Below are positions 42,783-51,858 of a stretch of 64,000 nucleotides of DNA, in pieces (positions within the stretch are counted from its first letter, which is position 1; every line of letters begins with the position of its first letter). The notes beneath the pieces are model-generated. The model was not told the origin of the DNA. It saw nothing but the letters and a program-made list of their open reading frames with translations, and ran no database searches. Made by a program: the position numbers and the translations under genes. The DNA lies in contig JBARNH010000054.1 in NCBI GenBank assembly GCA_049802875.1, positions 1 through 64,000 on the forward strand. The letters run 5' to 3'. The stretch comes from Lutacidiplasma sp049802875 (GTDB lineage Archaea; Thermoplasmatota; Thermoplasmata; Lutacidiplasmatales; UBA184).

Positions 42783-43757
42783 ATGAAGGCGCTCGTGCTC
42801 ATCGGCGGGTTCGGAACACGACTGCGGCCGGTCACGTACTCAGTGCCGAAACAGTTGATCCCGATTGCCGGGAAGCCGATGTTGTACCACGTCATCGATT
42901 GCCTTCCCGACGACGTCGAGGAGGTGGTCCTTGCGACCGGATACAAATCCGATCTGATCGAAGCGTACGTGCGGGCCCACCCGCTGCGCTGGCCGACCCG
43001 CTCCGTCCCGGAAGCCGACCCCCTGGGGACCGGCGGTGCCATGAAGAATGCCGGCGGGGAGATGTCCGACCCGTTCTTCCTCCTCAACTCGGACGTCATC
43101 TCGTCGGCGGACCTCGGCGCGCTGCGGGCGACGCACGAGGCGCGGCACGGGATCGGCACGATGGCCTTGTTCGAGGTCGATGACCCCGAGCCGTACGGCG
43201 TCGCGGCGCTCGGACCGTCGGACCGGATCACCGCGTTCGTGGAGAAACCAAAACTGAAGGACGCCCCCTCCCGTTGGATCAACGCGGGGCTCTCGGTTTG
43301 GCGACGGGACGTCCTCGACCACATCCCCCCCGGGCGTGCGCTGAGCTTCGAACGGGAGGTGGTGCCCGGCCTGCTCGTCCAGGGGGTCTTCGCGTTCCGG
43401 CTCACTCGGTACTTCGAGGACGCCGGGACCCCCGACCGGTTGCTGCATGCTCAGCAACTCCTGTTCGACGACCACCGGGGAGGGGACGGAGGTGTTCCGC
43501 CGGGCGCACGGGGGACCGGGCCGGTCGCGAGCATGGGAGAATCGGTCGTGCAAGCAGCGACGTTCGGAAAGTACGTCACCCTCGGTCCGGGGGTGACCGT
43601 CTCGCCCGGGGCGCACGTAGAGAACTCGATCCTGCTGGACGGGACCGTGGTCGATCGGGATGCGACGGTCAGCGGTTCGATCTTGGGCCCAAAGGTCCAC
43701 GTCCGCGCGGGGCACCGGGTCGAGGGGAAGGTGCTCGGCGAAGGCGCCGACGCCTGA
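42783..43757 (+). CDS. Sugar-1-phosphate nucleotidyltransferase (GDP-mannose pyrophosphorylase-like)
   Basis: Residues 1-230 are the nucleotidyltransferase domain: LIGGFGTRLRPVT (signature), VPKQLIPIAGKPML, and EADPLGTGGAM. Residues 245-324 carry hexapeptide-like repeats (left-handed beta-helix). The protein activates a sugar-1-phosphate to an NDP-sugar for glycan synthesis; mannose or glucose are the usual substrates. ATG 42783 begins the conserved motif. It lies 53 bp after the NDH-2-like gene and may supply donors for the glycosyltransferases at 55-57 kb. Confidence 0.88.
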   Translation: MKALVLIGGFGTRLRPVTYSVPKQLIPIAGKPMLYHVIDCLPDDVEEVVLATGYKSDLIEAYVRAHPLRWPTRSVPEADPLGTGGAMKNAGGEMSDPFFLLNSDVISSADLGALRATHEARHGIGTMALFEVDDPEPYGVAALGPSDRITAFVEKPKLKDAPSRWINAGLSVWRRDVLDHIPPGRALSFEREVVPGLLVQGVFAFRLTRYFEDAGTPDRLLHAQQLLFDDHRGGDGGVPPGARGTGPVASMGESVVQAATFGKYVTLGPGVTVSPGAHVENSILLDGTVVDRDATVSGSILGPKVHVRAGHRVEGKVLGEGADA

Positions 43758-43758
43758 G

Positions 43759-44799
43759 CTAACCGGCGGCCGGTCCGGTAACCACCACTTTGACGGATTC
43801 GTCGGGTTGGCCGGCGAGACGGAACGCCTCTTCGAGGCGCCCGAGCGGGATGCGGTGGGTCACGAGGTCCGAGAGCGCCAGCTGCCCGGTCGAGACGAGG
43901 CGGTGCACTTCCGCGATGTCCGGCTCGGTCGTAGCGTACGATGGGATCAGCCGCACCCCGCGCAGGTAGAGGTCCTGGAGGTCGGCGTCGAGGCGACCTC
44001 CGGCTTCGGGGAGCCCGAACAGATTGACCGTGCCCCCGCGTCGGACCAGTTGGGTCGCGAGTCGCGCCACGGTCGGCTGTCCGGTCGCGACCACGACGAG
44101 GTCAGCGCCCTGGCCGCCGGTCGCCCGGTCGACCGCCGCCTTCACCGCGCCGTCCTCCCGCGGGTCGACGGTCACGTCGACCCCGCCGTGTTCGGCGGCC
44201 GCCCGGCGCAACGGAGCGATCTCGCTCCCTCCCACCCATCCGGCGCCGAGCGCGCGGGCGAGCCGGGCGTACAGCAGTCCGACGGGGCCGAGCCCGAGAA
44301 CGAGGACGGAACTCCCCTGGACGAGGCCGACACGGTGGATCGCCGTGAGCGCGCATCCGGCCGGCTCGAGCAGGGTCCCGACCTCCCAGTCGATTCGGGG
44401 ACTGAGCCGGAGGACTGCTCCGCGACGGACGTTCTCCTCGGGGACCCGGAACGCCTCCGCGAACCCCCCCGGGTCGATGTTGGTCCGGGAATACGTCGGG
44501 CAGAACGTGAAATCGCCCCGGGCGCACACCGCGCAGGAGTAGCACGGCACGTGGTGGTGGACGAAGACTCGGTCTCCCACCGAGAGGTCCGCCACTCCCG
44601 AACCGACTTGGGAGACCCGTCCCACCGGTTCGTGGCCCAGAATGCCCGCGCTTCGATAATTCCCGCGCAGCTTCTCCAGATCGGTGCCGCACACCCCGCA
44701 GGCGCCGAGGGCGACGACGATCTCGCCCGCAGCGGCCTCGGGCAGCGGCCGTTCCTCGAGCTCGACCGTGCCGCCGCCCGCGAGGCGACCGAACTTCAT
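43759..44799 (-). CDS. Zinc-dependent medium-chain alcohol / polyol dehydrogenase
   Basis: This 346-residue MDR enzyme has the catalytic zinc residues in GVCGTD and LGHEPVG and the four cysteines of the structural zinc in CYSC-x2-C-x7-C. The cofactor loop is VLGLGPVGLLYARL. Members oxidise sugar alcohols, threonine or similar secondary alcohols with NAD(P). ATG 44799 overlaps the upstream aminotransferase stop by 4 bp, so the two are co-translated and may act on the same amino-acid-derived substrate. The substrate is not evident. Confidence 0.88.
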   Translation of the reverse strand: MKFGRLAGGGTVELEERPLPEAAAGEIVVALGACGVCGTDLEKLRGNYRSAGILGHEPVGRVSQVGSGVADLSVGDRVFVHHHVPCYSCAVCARGDFTFCPTYSRTNIDPGGFAEAFRVPEENVRRGAVLRLSPRIDWEVGTLLEPAGCALTAIHRVGLVQGSSVLVLGLGPVGLLYARLARALGAGWVGGSEIAPLRRAAAEHGGVDVTVDPREDGAVKAAVDRATGGQGADLVVVATGQPTVARLATQLVRRGGTVNLFGLPEAGGRLDADLQDLYLRGVRLIPSYATTEPDIAEVHRLVSTGQLALSDLVTHRIPLGRLEEAFRLAGQPDESVKVVVTGPAAG

Positions 44800-46187
44800 T
44801 CGCGGGCGCGGGCCGCGACGACCGCCGCGTCCAGGATCTCGACGGCCTCGTCGATCTCCTCCCGACGAACGACCAGCGGGGGGATGTAGCGGAGCGTCGA
44901 CTTCCCGCACGGCAGCAAAATGAGGCCGCGCCGGTACGACTCCTCGAGGACATGGTCCCGGAACCGGACCGCCGGCTCCTTCGTCCGGCGGTCACGAACG
45001 AACTCGGTCGCCGTCATGAGGCCGAGGCCGCGCACGTCGCCGATCTCGTCGTGCCGTCCCTGCAGCTCTCGGAGGCGCTCCATGAGGTGGGCGCCCTGAA
45101 CTCGCGCGTTGTCGAGGAGGTGTTCCTTCTCGATGATGTCGAGGGTGGCGAGCGACGCCGCCGCGGCGATGAGGTTGCCCCCGAACGTGTTCGAGTGGGC
45201 GCCGTTGACCGTGAAGTCGAGGTCGGAGCGGAACGCGACCGCGCCCATCGGGATCCCGCCCCCGATCGCCTTCGCCATGGTCACGATGTCCGGCACGATC
45301 CCGTGGTGCTCTATCGCGAACCACCGTCCGGTGCGGCCGATGCCGGCCTGGACCTCGTCGTCGATGAACAGGATGCCGTGCTCGTCCAGGATCGACTTGA
45401 CGGTCGAGTGCCACCCTGGGGGCGGAACGATGTAGCCGCCCTCGCCCATCACGGGCTCCACGATCATCGCCGCGACGTCCTCCGGGGGGATCGAGGTCTG
45501 GAAGTACAGTTCCTTGAGGATCTTCGCGCAGTAAAGATCACAGCTCGGGTACTCCAGCTTGTACGGGCATCGGTAGCAGTTGGGCGCCGGGATGTGGTGG
45601 CCCCCGGTGACGTACGGCGCGTACCGGGCCCGCTGGACGGGCTTCGACGTGGTCATCGAGAGCGCGCCCATCGTCCGACCGTGGAACGCCCCCAAGAGGC
45701 CGATCACGATCGGTCGCTGCCGTTGCCAGCGGGCGATCTTGAGCGCGGCTTCGGCGCTCTCCGTCCCGCTGTTCGTGAAGAAAACCCGCTTGTCGAACTC
45801 CCCGGGGACGATCTTCGCGATCCGTTCCGCCAGACGGACCTGGTTCTCGTAATAGTAGTCGGTGCCGGCGAAATGACTCAGCCGTCCGACCTGGTCCCGA
45901 ACGGCGCGAACGACCTCGGGGTGGGCGTATCCGACGTTGTTGACCGCCACCCCCGAGGCAAAATCGAGCAGACGGTTCCCGTCGACGTCGGTGATCCAGA
46001 CCCCGTTCCCGGACTCGGCGACGATCGGGGAGGTCTTGGTCGTGGTCATCATGATCGCGTGGTCCCGTGCGATGATCGCGCGGGCCCGAGGTCCTGGGAT
46101 CGGGGTCTTGAGCACCACGCCCCGCTTCGGCGAGGTGGCCGGCTCGGTGGGCGCTCCGGATGCCGGGGGAGGAATGCTCTGGCTCAT
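44796..46187 (-). CDS. Class III PLP-dependent aminotransferase
   Basis: This 463-residue enzyme belongs to the 4-aminobutyrate / acetylornithine group. Visible motifs: SGTESAEAALKIAR, LLGAFHGRTMGALS, the Asp in FIDDEVQAGIGRTG and the PLP lysine in TMAKAIGGGIP. A Cys-rich insert (CYRCPYKLEYPSCDLYC) resembles archaeal ornithine aminotransferases and broad-specificity amino-acid racemases of Thermococcales. So it could act as ornithine aminotransferase or racemase. GGTTGGTGAG precedes the ATG, giving an SD-led start. The dehydrogenase gene follows with a 4 bp overlap. Confidence 0.9.
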   Translation of the reverse strand: MSQSIPPPASGAPTEPATSPKRGVVLKTPIPGPRARAIIARDHAIMMTTTKTSPIVAESGNGVWITDVDGNRLLDFASGVAVNNVGYAHPEVVRAVRDQVGRLSHFAGTDYYYENQVRLAERIAKIVPGEFDKRVFFTNSGTESAEAALKIARWQRQRPIVIGLLGAFHGRTMGALSMTTSKPVQRARYAPYVTGGHHIPAPNCYRCPYKLEYPSCDLYCAKILKELYFQTSIPPEDVAAMIVEPVMGEGGYIVPPPGWHSTVKSILDEHGILFIDDEVQAGIGRTGRWFAIEHHGIVPDIVTMAKAIGGGIPMGAVAFRSDLDFTVNGAHSNTFGGNLIAAAASLATLDIIEKEHLLDNARVQGAHLMERLRELQGRHDEIGDVRGLGLMTATEFVRDRRTKEPAVRFRDHVLEESYRRGLILLPCGKSTLRYIPPLVVRREEIDEAVEILDAAVVAARARE

Positions 46188-46307
46188 CGACTCACCAACC
46201 CCTCCACGGTCCGCCGAGACCTAAAGGCTTGCCGGCCGCAGAGACCCCCTGCGACGCCGAGTGGAACGTCTCCTTTTATGCCGACCGTCCAGGTCGAAGG
46301 CTCACCC

Positions 46308-46598
46308 ATGGGTTCGGCGGAGGACGCGGCGGACCCGATCGGTCCGGAACTCGAGGAGATCCGAAAGGTGGTCCCCGGCCGGGCGGTGCTCACCGAGCTC
46401 GCGCGCGGCTTCCTCCTCGTCCACGAGTCGAACCCGAACCGTGCGGTCCGCTTCGCGGAGACGTTCTTGCGGGAGTGTTCTGCGTCGGAGCTCCCGGAAC
46501 GCGTCGAGACGACCCGTCCGGTGACCTTCGCCCGACTCCGGCTAGGGCGCCTCCCTCGGAGCGCGGTCGACCCCACGAACTTCCCTCCGCGCCGTTGA
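46308..46598 (+). CDS. Small hypothetical protein
   Basis: The 96-residue product has a helical core (IRKVVPGRAVLTELARGFLL, then RAVRFAETFLRECSA) and a basic C-terminal tail. It matches nothing I know. TTTTATG at 46274-46280 is centred about 31 bp from ATG 46308; the other candidate ATG (46278) lies inside that box and is less likely. It sits between divergent class III aminotransferase and convergent aminotransferase genes. Confidence 0.5.
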   Translation: MGSAEDAADPIGPELEEIRKVVPGRAVLTELARGFLLVHESNPNRAVRFAETFLRECSASELPERVETTRPVTFARLRLGRLPRSAVDPTNFPPRR

Positions 46599-46612
46599 TC
46601 GACGGCCGCGGT

Positions 46613-47572
46613 TCATGCGGCGGCCGAGCGGACCGAGAGGTACCGCGCGAGGTCGCGGGGGAACGTCCGCCGGGTCAGGCCAATGCGGACGCCGCTCGGA
46701 CGGCCAAAGAACGAGCCGGGGCAGACGAGGATCGATGCCCGGAGACAACGACGGGCAAACCGGTTCCCGTCCGGAGGGACCGGGTCGTCGAACGCCACCG
46801 GGGCGGAGAGTTCGGGGCGTCCGGGGTTCGCGAGATGCCAGAGGGATTGGTGGCGACGGATCAGCGATCGGACCTCTCTCAGGAGACGATTCCGGCGGGC
46901 GAGAATCGCGAGAGCTCCGGCGACCGAGTAGATCGGCATCTCGTCGGCGACCAGTCCATGAAACCGAGCGAAACCGTCCGCCTCCCCTTCCGGAGGTATC
47001 ACGAACCCGACCCGCAGGTCGTCTGCCCCGTACACCTTCGTGAACGAGCCAGTGCTCCAGAGTCCGGGGAGACCCAGCCGCTGAACGGACGGCGCCGGAG
47101 TAAATTCGCGGAACGTCTCGTCGACCAGCGTCGCTCGCGCACCTTCGGACCAGGTGGTCAATCGCTCGACGGACCACAGGTCGCCGACCGGATTCCTCGG
47201 CTGAGATATCGTAGCCAGCTCGGAGGTGCCACGCCCGGTCGTGATCCGAAACCCGGCCAGTCGAGGAAGGTCGATGAGCGGGGGGTACTCGGGGTAGAGC
47301 ACTCGGCACCGGGCTGCCCGGCCCGAACGGGCCCGGCGGAGGTAGAACACCGCCCACGAGTTTGCCTCCGTGGCCCCGTGGGTCAGGAAGACGCGCGAGG
47401 CGTCGACCCCGAGCAGGCTCGCGAGCTGAACGCGCAGTTCCGCTTCGGTCCCCGACCGCAGGTCGGCGGCGGACGGGACCGGGAGCCGCACGGTGCGATA
47501 CATTCCGCTCCCGCCGAGATTGTGACGACAGGTGACGTGATCGTCAATCCAATCCGCGAGGGGGAACCGCAT
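46613..47572 (-). CDS. PLP-dependent aminotransferase, class I/II fold
   Basis: This protein of 319 residues has the fold-type I pattern: a TNSWAV-like helix after THGATEANSWAV, a phosphate-binding region, ISQPRNPVGD (Asn-Pro), a later Asp in LVDETF, and the PLP lysine in GSFTKVYGADDLRVGF with its Arg. The family spans aspartate, aromatic and histidinol-phosphate aminotransferases. It is shorter than usual at the N-terminus. ATG 47572 is 27 bp from a CTTTAGC box and so is preferred over GTG 47590. Confidence 0.8.
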   Translation of the reverse strand: MRFPLADWIDDHVTCRHNLGGSGMYRTVRLPVPSAADLRSGTEAELRVQLASLLGVDASRVFLTHGATEANSWAVFYLRRARSGRAARCRVLYPEYPPLIDLPRLAGFRITTGRGTSELATISQPRNPVGDLWSVERLTTWSEGARATLVDETFREFTPAPSVQRLGLPGLWSTGSFTKVYGADDLRVGFVIPPEGEADGFARFHGLVADEMPIYSVAGALAILARRNRLLREVRSLIRRHQSLWHLANPGRPELSAPVAFDDPVPPDGNRFARRCLRASILVCPGSFFGRPSGVRIGLTRRTFPRDLARYLSVRSAAA

Positions 47573-47595
47573 CACCGGCGCGAGGCCCACGGGCG

Positions 47596-47602
47596 CTAAA
47601 GG
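47596..47602 (-). promoter_or_regulatory. TATA box of the aminotransferase at 46.6-47.6 kb
   Basis: CTTTAGC on the minus strand, centred 27 bp upstream of ATG 47572. It lies in a 220 bp gene-free region (47573-47792), in which I see nothing else recognisable. Confidence 0.4.
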
Positions 47603-47792
47603 TCTCTCCCGGTGGAGGCCGAAAAAGAGGATGCCGAGACTGATGCAGAAGATTTCCTACGCGTGCGGGGAATCCCCATGAGTTCAACATCCTGTCGTCG
47701 CCTCAGGAGCTCAAGTTGACGCTGATTCGGAAGGTGTCACTCCGCTCCTCCGAACGGGCAGCCCCTCCCTCAATCGGCTCATCCGGGGGCCC

Positions 47793-49043
47793 GTGAGCCC
47801 GCGGCCCGCCCTTCGAGGGATCACGGCCTTGATGGTGCGTGGGCCGCGAGGGGCGTTTCGCTGGACGGCCTACGTCCTGGCGGTCACCGCCTTTGCCGCC
47901 GCGATTCCCACACCGCTCTACCCCAGTTACGAGGATCATTTCCAGTTCTCCTCCGGAGCGCTGGGGTTGATGTTCGCCGCCTACACTCCGGGGGTATTCG
48001 TCACCCTCTTCTTCGTCGCTCCGCAAGCCGATCACCTGGGTCGCAAGAAACTGCTCTACCTCGGGATGATGCTGACGATGCTGGCAGCCGTCGTCTTTGC
48101 CTTCGCGTCGGGGATTCTCTGGCTGGCGCTCGCCCGATTCATTTCTGGACTCGCGGTCGGAGCCACCACGAGCGTCGCCACCGCCGCGATGAGTGATTTG
48201 GAACCTCATCACGACGATCATCATGTGGCCCGCGTCGCCGTCGCGTCGAACTTTGGCGCCTTTGCGATCGGGGCGATCCTGAGCGGTTTTCTCGTGCAGT
48301 ACGCTCCCTACCCCACCGCGTCGGTCTATCTCCTTGCCGTCGTAGCGGGGGGGGTTGGCCTGCTGGCCGTATCGGTCACCCCGGAAACGGGGACCGACCT
48401 GCACGTACCGTTCCGCATTCAACGCATCTCGGTCCCTGCGCAACTGCGTCCACCGTTCTGGGTAGCGGTCGGCGCCATCGCCGCCTGCTATTCTATCTAC
48501 GGTCTCTTCGCTGCCCTCATTCCGTCGTACGTTCGAACCGAGATCGGGATCTCCAGCCCTCTGGTGGCGGGGTCCATCGTCGCGCTGATGTTCGGAACGG
48601 CGGCGGTCATTCAGCTTGCGACGGCACAAACTCGAGACCGACGCGCCCTCCTGCTCGGATTCCCCCTGCTCCTCGGCGGACTCGTCGCCCTCGTGCTCAT
48701 CCTGCCGCTGCTGGCGTGGATGCTCGTCGTCCTCGTGACGGCGCCGTTGGGGGCCGCGGTGGGGCTCACGTACATGGGGAGCACCACCCTCTGTGACCGC
48801 ATCGCCCCGGAGGGCGATCGGGGAGAGATCCTCGCGGGATTCTACCTTGCCGGGTATCTCGCCCTCGCGGTCCCTACCATCGGGGTCGCGGAAGTGTCGG
48901 ACCAAGTAGGGTTGGCCACGGCCGGCACCCTGTTTGGGATCGCCCTCGCGGTCGTGGTGGCGGCGCTCTACTGGAGGGCCTACCGAATACCGACCCCGAT
49001 AGGTGGGGGCGGCCGCCCTCGGGACCCGCCCGTGGGGGGCTAA
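47793..49043 (+). CDS. MFS transporter
   Basis: This 416-residue protein has 12 hydrophobic segments. The loop 2-3 signature of the major facilitator superfamily is recognisable as APQADHLGRKKLL (D-x-x-G-R-K/R). A His/Asp-rich segment (LEPHHDDHHVAR) follows helix 4. Direction and substrate of transport are not evident; it could be a sugar, drug or aromatic transporter. GTG 47793 gives the longest form, and ATG 47832 leaves a more typical N-terminus, so the start is uncertain. No operon partner on the same strand. Confidence 0.85.
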   Translation: MSPRPALRGITALMVRGPRGAFRWTAYVLAVTAFAAAIPTPLYPSYEDHFQFSSGALGLMFAAYTPGVFVTLFFVAPQADHLGRKKLLYLGMMLTMLAAVVFAFASGILWLALARFISGLAVGATTSVATAAMSDLEPHHDDHHVARVAVASNFGAFAIGAILSGFLVQYAPYPTASVYLLAVVAGGVGLLAVSVTPETGTDLHVPFRIQRISVPAQLRPPFWVAVGAIAACYSIYGLFAALIPSYVRTEIGISSPLVAGSIVALMFGTAAVIQLATAQTRDRRALLLGFPLLLGGLVALVLILPLLAWMLVVLVTAPLGAAVGLTYMGSTTLCDRIAPEGDRGEILAGFYLAGYLALAVPTIGVAEVSDQVGLATAGTLFGIALAVVVAALYWRAYRIPTPIGGGGRPRDPPVGG

Positions 49044-49145
49044 GCACGACCGGTGGGGTCTGGACCCCCAAGCCGGTACGAGGGTGGGCGTTGGGATGCG
49101 AGTCGAACCGAACGGTCTTGAGCGGAGGAGGAGACTCGTCCGCCG

Positions 49146-49661
49146 ATGACTCGTCGGGTCCGTCGTTCGGCGTCAGTACAGGTCGGCCCCAACGGTCGGA
49201 TCCTCGCGCTCTCGGCTGCGTGGTTTTCGGACGGCGCCCGGCGCCGGAACGAGGCGCGACGCGACGCTCGGTGCGTGGAATGCCACCGCGCCCTGCCCTC
49301 CCATCGAACGCCGTACTGCTCGCGCCGATGTCAATGGCAGTTCCACGGTCACTACTTCTGGGACTCGGCTCGGTCGTTCGTGATGCTGCGGGACCGGTAC
49401 ACGTGCCGGCTCTGCGGGGTCCGGCGTCGGGCTCGGGAACTCGACGTCGACCACATCATCGAGATCGTTCTCGGAGGCGCGGCCCTAGAGTACTCCAATC
49501 TCCAGACCGTCTGCCGCGAGTGTCACGGTCGGAAAACGCGCGACTTCCTCCGTCGCTCCCGGGCCGACCGCTCATCTCGGGTGGATCACGCGGAAGCGCT
49601 CGTCCCGAGCGAGCGTTCGAGTTCCGATATCGAGAACGGAAGACCCGTCCCGGTGTTGTAG
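49146..49661 (+). CDS. HNH endonuclease family protein
   Basis: This 171-residue protein has an N-terminal zinc knuckle (CVECHRAL, YCSRRCQ) and a C-terminal HNH domain: CRLCG, then LDVDHIIEI with the catalytic Asp-His, and LQTVCRECHGRK. Free-standing proteins of this kind are often of mobile or defence origin, but some are housekeeping. The last 76 bp overlap the 3' end of thrC on the opposite strand, so the C-terminus after residue 146 may be poorly conserved. Cleavage target unknown. Confidence 0.82.
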   Translation: MTRRVRRSASVQVGPNGRILALSAAWFSDGARRRNEARRDARCVECHRALPSHRTPYCSRRCQWQFHGHYFWDSARSFVMLRDRYTCRLCGVRRRARELDVDHIIEIVLGGAALEYSNLQTVCRECHGRKTRDFLRRSRADRSSRVDHAEALVPSERSSSDIENGRPVPVL

Positions 49662-50791
49662 AGCAACACCGTTTCCCCGGGACGGATCGCGCGCTCCCGG
49701 ACGAGCGCAGCGAGCGCGGCGTAGGGCGCTGCCCCCTCGGGCGAAGCGGAGATGCCGTGGAGCCGGGCCAGGTCTCGCATCGCCGCGACGAGACCGGGGT
49801 CCGTAACCGTGACCCCCGACCCCCGGCTCCCTCGGATCGCTTCGAGAACTCGCTCGGAGTCGAACGGCGCCGGTACGATCAGCCCCGGGGCGAGGGTGTG
49901 CGGGTCCTCCCACGGGGCGGCGGACGCCGAGTCGTCGCGCAGCGCCCGCACGATCGGGGCGCACCCATCGGGTTGGACCGAGTAGAGCCGGGGAACTCGC
50001 TCCGATAGGCCGAGCGCGCGAAGCTCTTGGAATGCCTTGTAGATGCCGACGACCCCGGTCCCGCCGCCCGTAGGACACACGATTGCGTCGGGGATCTCGT
50101 TCCCTCTCATCTGCTCGAAGATCTCGAGTCCCATGGTCTTCTTTCCCTCGACCCGGTACGGCTCCCGGAGGGTCGACATCTCGAACGACCCGTTCCCACG
50201 CTCCGCCGTACGAGCGGCCGCCCCCACCTCCCGAAGTGTGCCCGGGAGCTCGACCACCCGAGCCCCGTAGGCTCGACAGCCCTCCTTCATCGGCTCCGGG
50301 GTGCGCTCCGGGAGGTAGACGCGCACTCGGAGGCTCGCCCGCGCTCCGTACGCGGCGAGCGCCACCCCCGCGTTCCCGGCGCTGGGGACGAACAGTTCTC
50401 GGAGACCCAGTTCGCGGGCGCGGGAAACCGCGACGGCCATCCCGCGCGCCTTGAAGGAGCCGGTCGGGAGGCCGCCGTCGTCCTTGAGGAACACTCGAAC
50501 CCCGGCCGCCCCGGGAACTTCGGCCAGCGGAAGGATCGGCGTCAATCCTTCTCCGAGGCTGACGATGCGTTCGGTCCGCTGAACGGGGAGAAGCTCCCGA
50601 TATCGCCACAGGTTCGGGGCACGGGAGAGGAGGGCGGATGTCCAGCGCGCGGCCTCCAGCTTCTCGAGGTTGTAGGTCGCCAGCAGGGTGTGACCGCAGG
50701 TCGGGCAGGTCCCGACCGCTTGCGCGGGGTCCACTTGCGCACAGCAGGCGCGGCAGTCGAGGGACGAGAGGAGAGACCCGGTCTCGGTCAT
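49586..50791 (-). CDS. thrC: Threonine synthase
   Basis: This is a PLP enzyme that converts O-phosphohomoserine to threonine. The 401-residue chain begins with a zinc ribbon (CRACC, CPTCGH), typical of archaeal ThrC. The PLP lysine is in TGSFKARGM near residue 115, the phosphate-binding loop is PTGGGTG, and the substrate-binding segment VPSAGNAGVALAAYG is present. ATG 50791 is chosen because the frame upstream crosses the tRNA-Val. No thrA/B gene is near. Confidence 0.93.
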   Translation of the reverse strand: MTETGSLLSSLDCRACCAQVDPAQAVGTCPTCGHTLLATYNLEKLEAARWTSALLSRAPNLWRYRELLPVQRTERIVSLGEGLTPILPLAEVPGAAGVRVFLKDDGGLPTGSFKARGMAVAVSRARELGLRELFVPSAGNAGVALAAYGARASLRVRVYLPERTPEPMKEGCRAYGARVVELPGTLREVGAAARTAERGNGSFEMSTLREPYRVEGKKTMGLEIFEQMRGNEIPDAIVCPTGGGTGVVGIYKAFQELRALGLSERVPRLYSVQPDGCAPIVRALRDDSASAAPWEDPHTLAPGLIVPAPFDSERVLEAIRGSRGSGVTVTDPGLVAAMRDLARLHGISASPEGAAPYAALAALVRERAIRPGETVLLYNTGTGLPFSISELERSLGTSASA

Positions 50792-50863
50792 GGTTCGCCC
50801 CGGCGCCGGATGCGTCGTTGGCCGAGGGAGGCTACCGGTCTCAGAGCGGAGGCGCCGAACGAG

Positions 50864-50936
50864 TGGGCTCGGCCGGATTCGAACCGGCGGTCTTCGCTGT
50901 GTGAGAGCGACGTCGTAACCACTGGACCACGAGCCC
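50864..50936 (-). tRNA. tRNA-Val (anticodon CAC)
   Basis: The minus strand gives acceptor GGGCTCG/CGAGCCC, anticodon stem TCGCT/AGCGA with loop CTCACAC (CAC) and T-arm GCCGG-TTCGAAT-CCGGC. The discriminator is A. There is no intron and no CCA. Confidence 0.95.
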
Positions 50937-50973
50937 GACGCCGAGGGTCGAGGTCCCGCCTCACTTAAGCGTG

Positions 50974-51858
50974 TTACAACGGCACCGAAAGGACCGCGGG
51001 CAGTACGAGGCTGGCGGCGACGGTGAGGATGAGGCCGCTCGCGAGGGCGAGGCTCCCGGCTTCCGCGTCGCCGTACCTCGTCACGAAGTAGAGTGTCGTG
51101 TCCATGGACGTCGCTCCCCCCAGCGCCGCCAGTCCGGCGCCCCGAAGGCGACGGCCCAGGTACGGCGAGAGGATCATCGTGAGATCCTCCCGGAGAAAAT
51201 TGGTCAGAAACGCGAGAAGTCCGAGGATGGCGCCGACGCGGGCTCCCACCAGCGGGCCCGCCAGCGAGTAGAATCCGAACGCGAGCGACGTCGCGAGCGC
51301 GGTCGAAAGGGCGAGATGGTCGACCACGGCGAAGAGCGCCGCGGCCGCCACCGCACCGACCGTCGCAGCGGTCAGGGGCACCCAGACGTTGCGCAAGGCG
51401 GAGAGCCTGAGCGGGATGTCGAACCCGACGAGCGCGAGGAGGACGTAGAGCACCCACGGGATCGATGCGCTGGCGGGCAGCGGGACGAGCCGACCGGTCC
51501 CCAGGCCGACCAGAAGGGAGACGAGGAGCACAGCGCTCAGCGGCAACCGCTCGTCACGACCGGGAGGGGGGAGGGGCTCAGCGGGGGCCGGGCGGAGCTG
51601 CGCGATCGCCAGGTAGACCCCAGACGTCAGGCCGAGGATCAGGACCGCAAAGGCCACGGCGACAGGAACCGTCGCGAGCAGCGAAACCCAAGGAACATCG
51701 TTGAGCGAGGCGCCGAGGAGGCCGACGAGCACGACGACGGTGAGGAGTGTGGCCCGCGGCACCCAGGGCCCGCGACGAGGAAAGAGTCGTCCCGCGATGA
51801 ACCCGAGCGCGAACGCGATGTAGAGGAACGGGTCGAACGCCACAGGGAGACTAACCAC
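50974..51858 (-). CDS. lysO: LysO family lysine exporter
   Basis: This 294-residue membrane protein has about eight helices and the LysO (YbjE, DUF340) features: GFYSLAGPLV, FLTNFLREDLTMILSPYLG, then GGATSMDTTL. These proteins export lysine, or related basic amino acids, through the cytoplasmic membrane. The start overlaps the purA stop by 8 bp, so it is expressed with purA although no functional link is known. Confidence 0.85.
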   Translation of the reverse strand: MVSLPVAFDPFLYIAFALGFIAGRLFPRRGPWVPRATLLTVVVLVGLLGASLNDVPWVSLLATVPVAVAFAVLILGLTSGVYLAIAQLRPAPAEPLPPPGRDERLPLSAVLLVSLLVGLGTGRLVPLPASASIPWVLYVLLALVGFDIPLRLSALRNVWVPLTAATVGAVAAAALFAVVDHLALSTALATSLAFGFYSLAGPLVGARVGAILGLLAFLTNFLREDLTMILSPYLGRRLRGAGLAALGGATSMDTTLYFVTRYGDAEAGSLALASGLILTVAASLVLPAVLSVPL

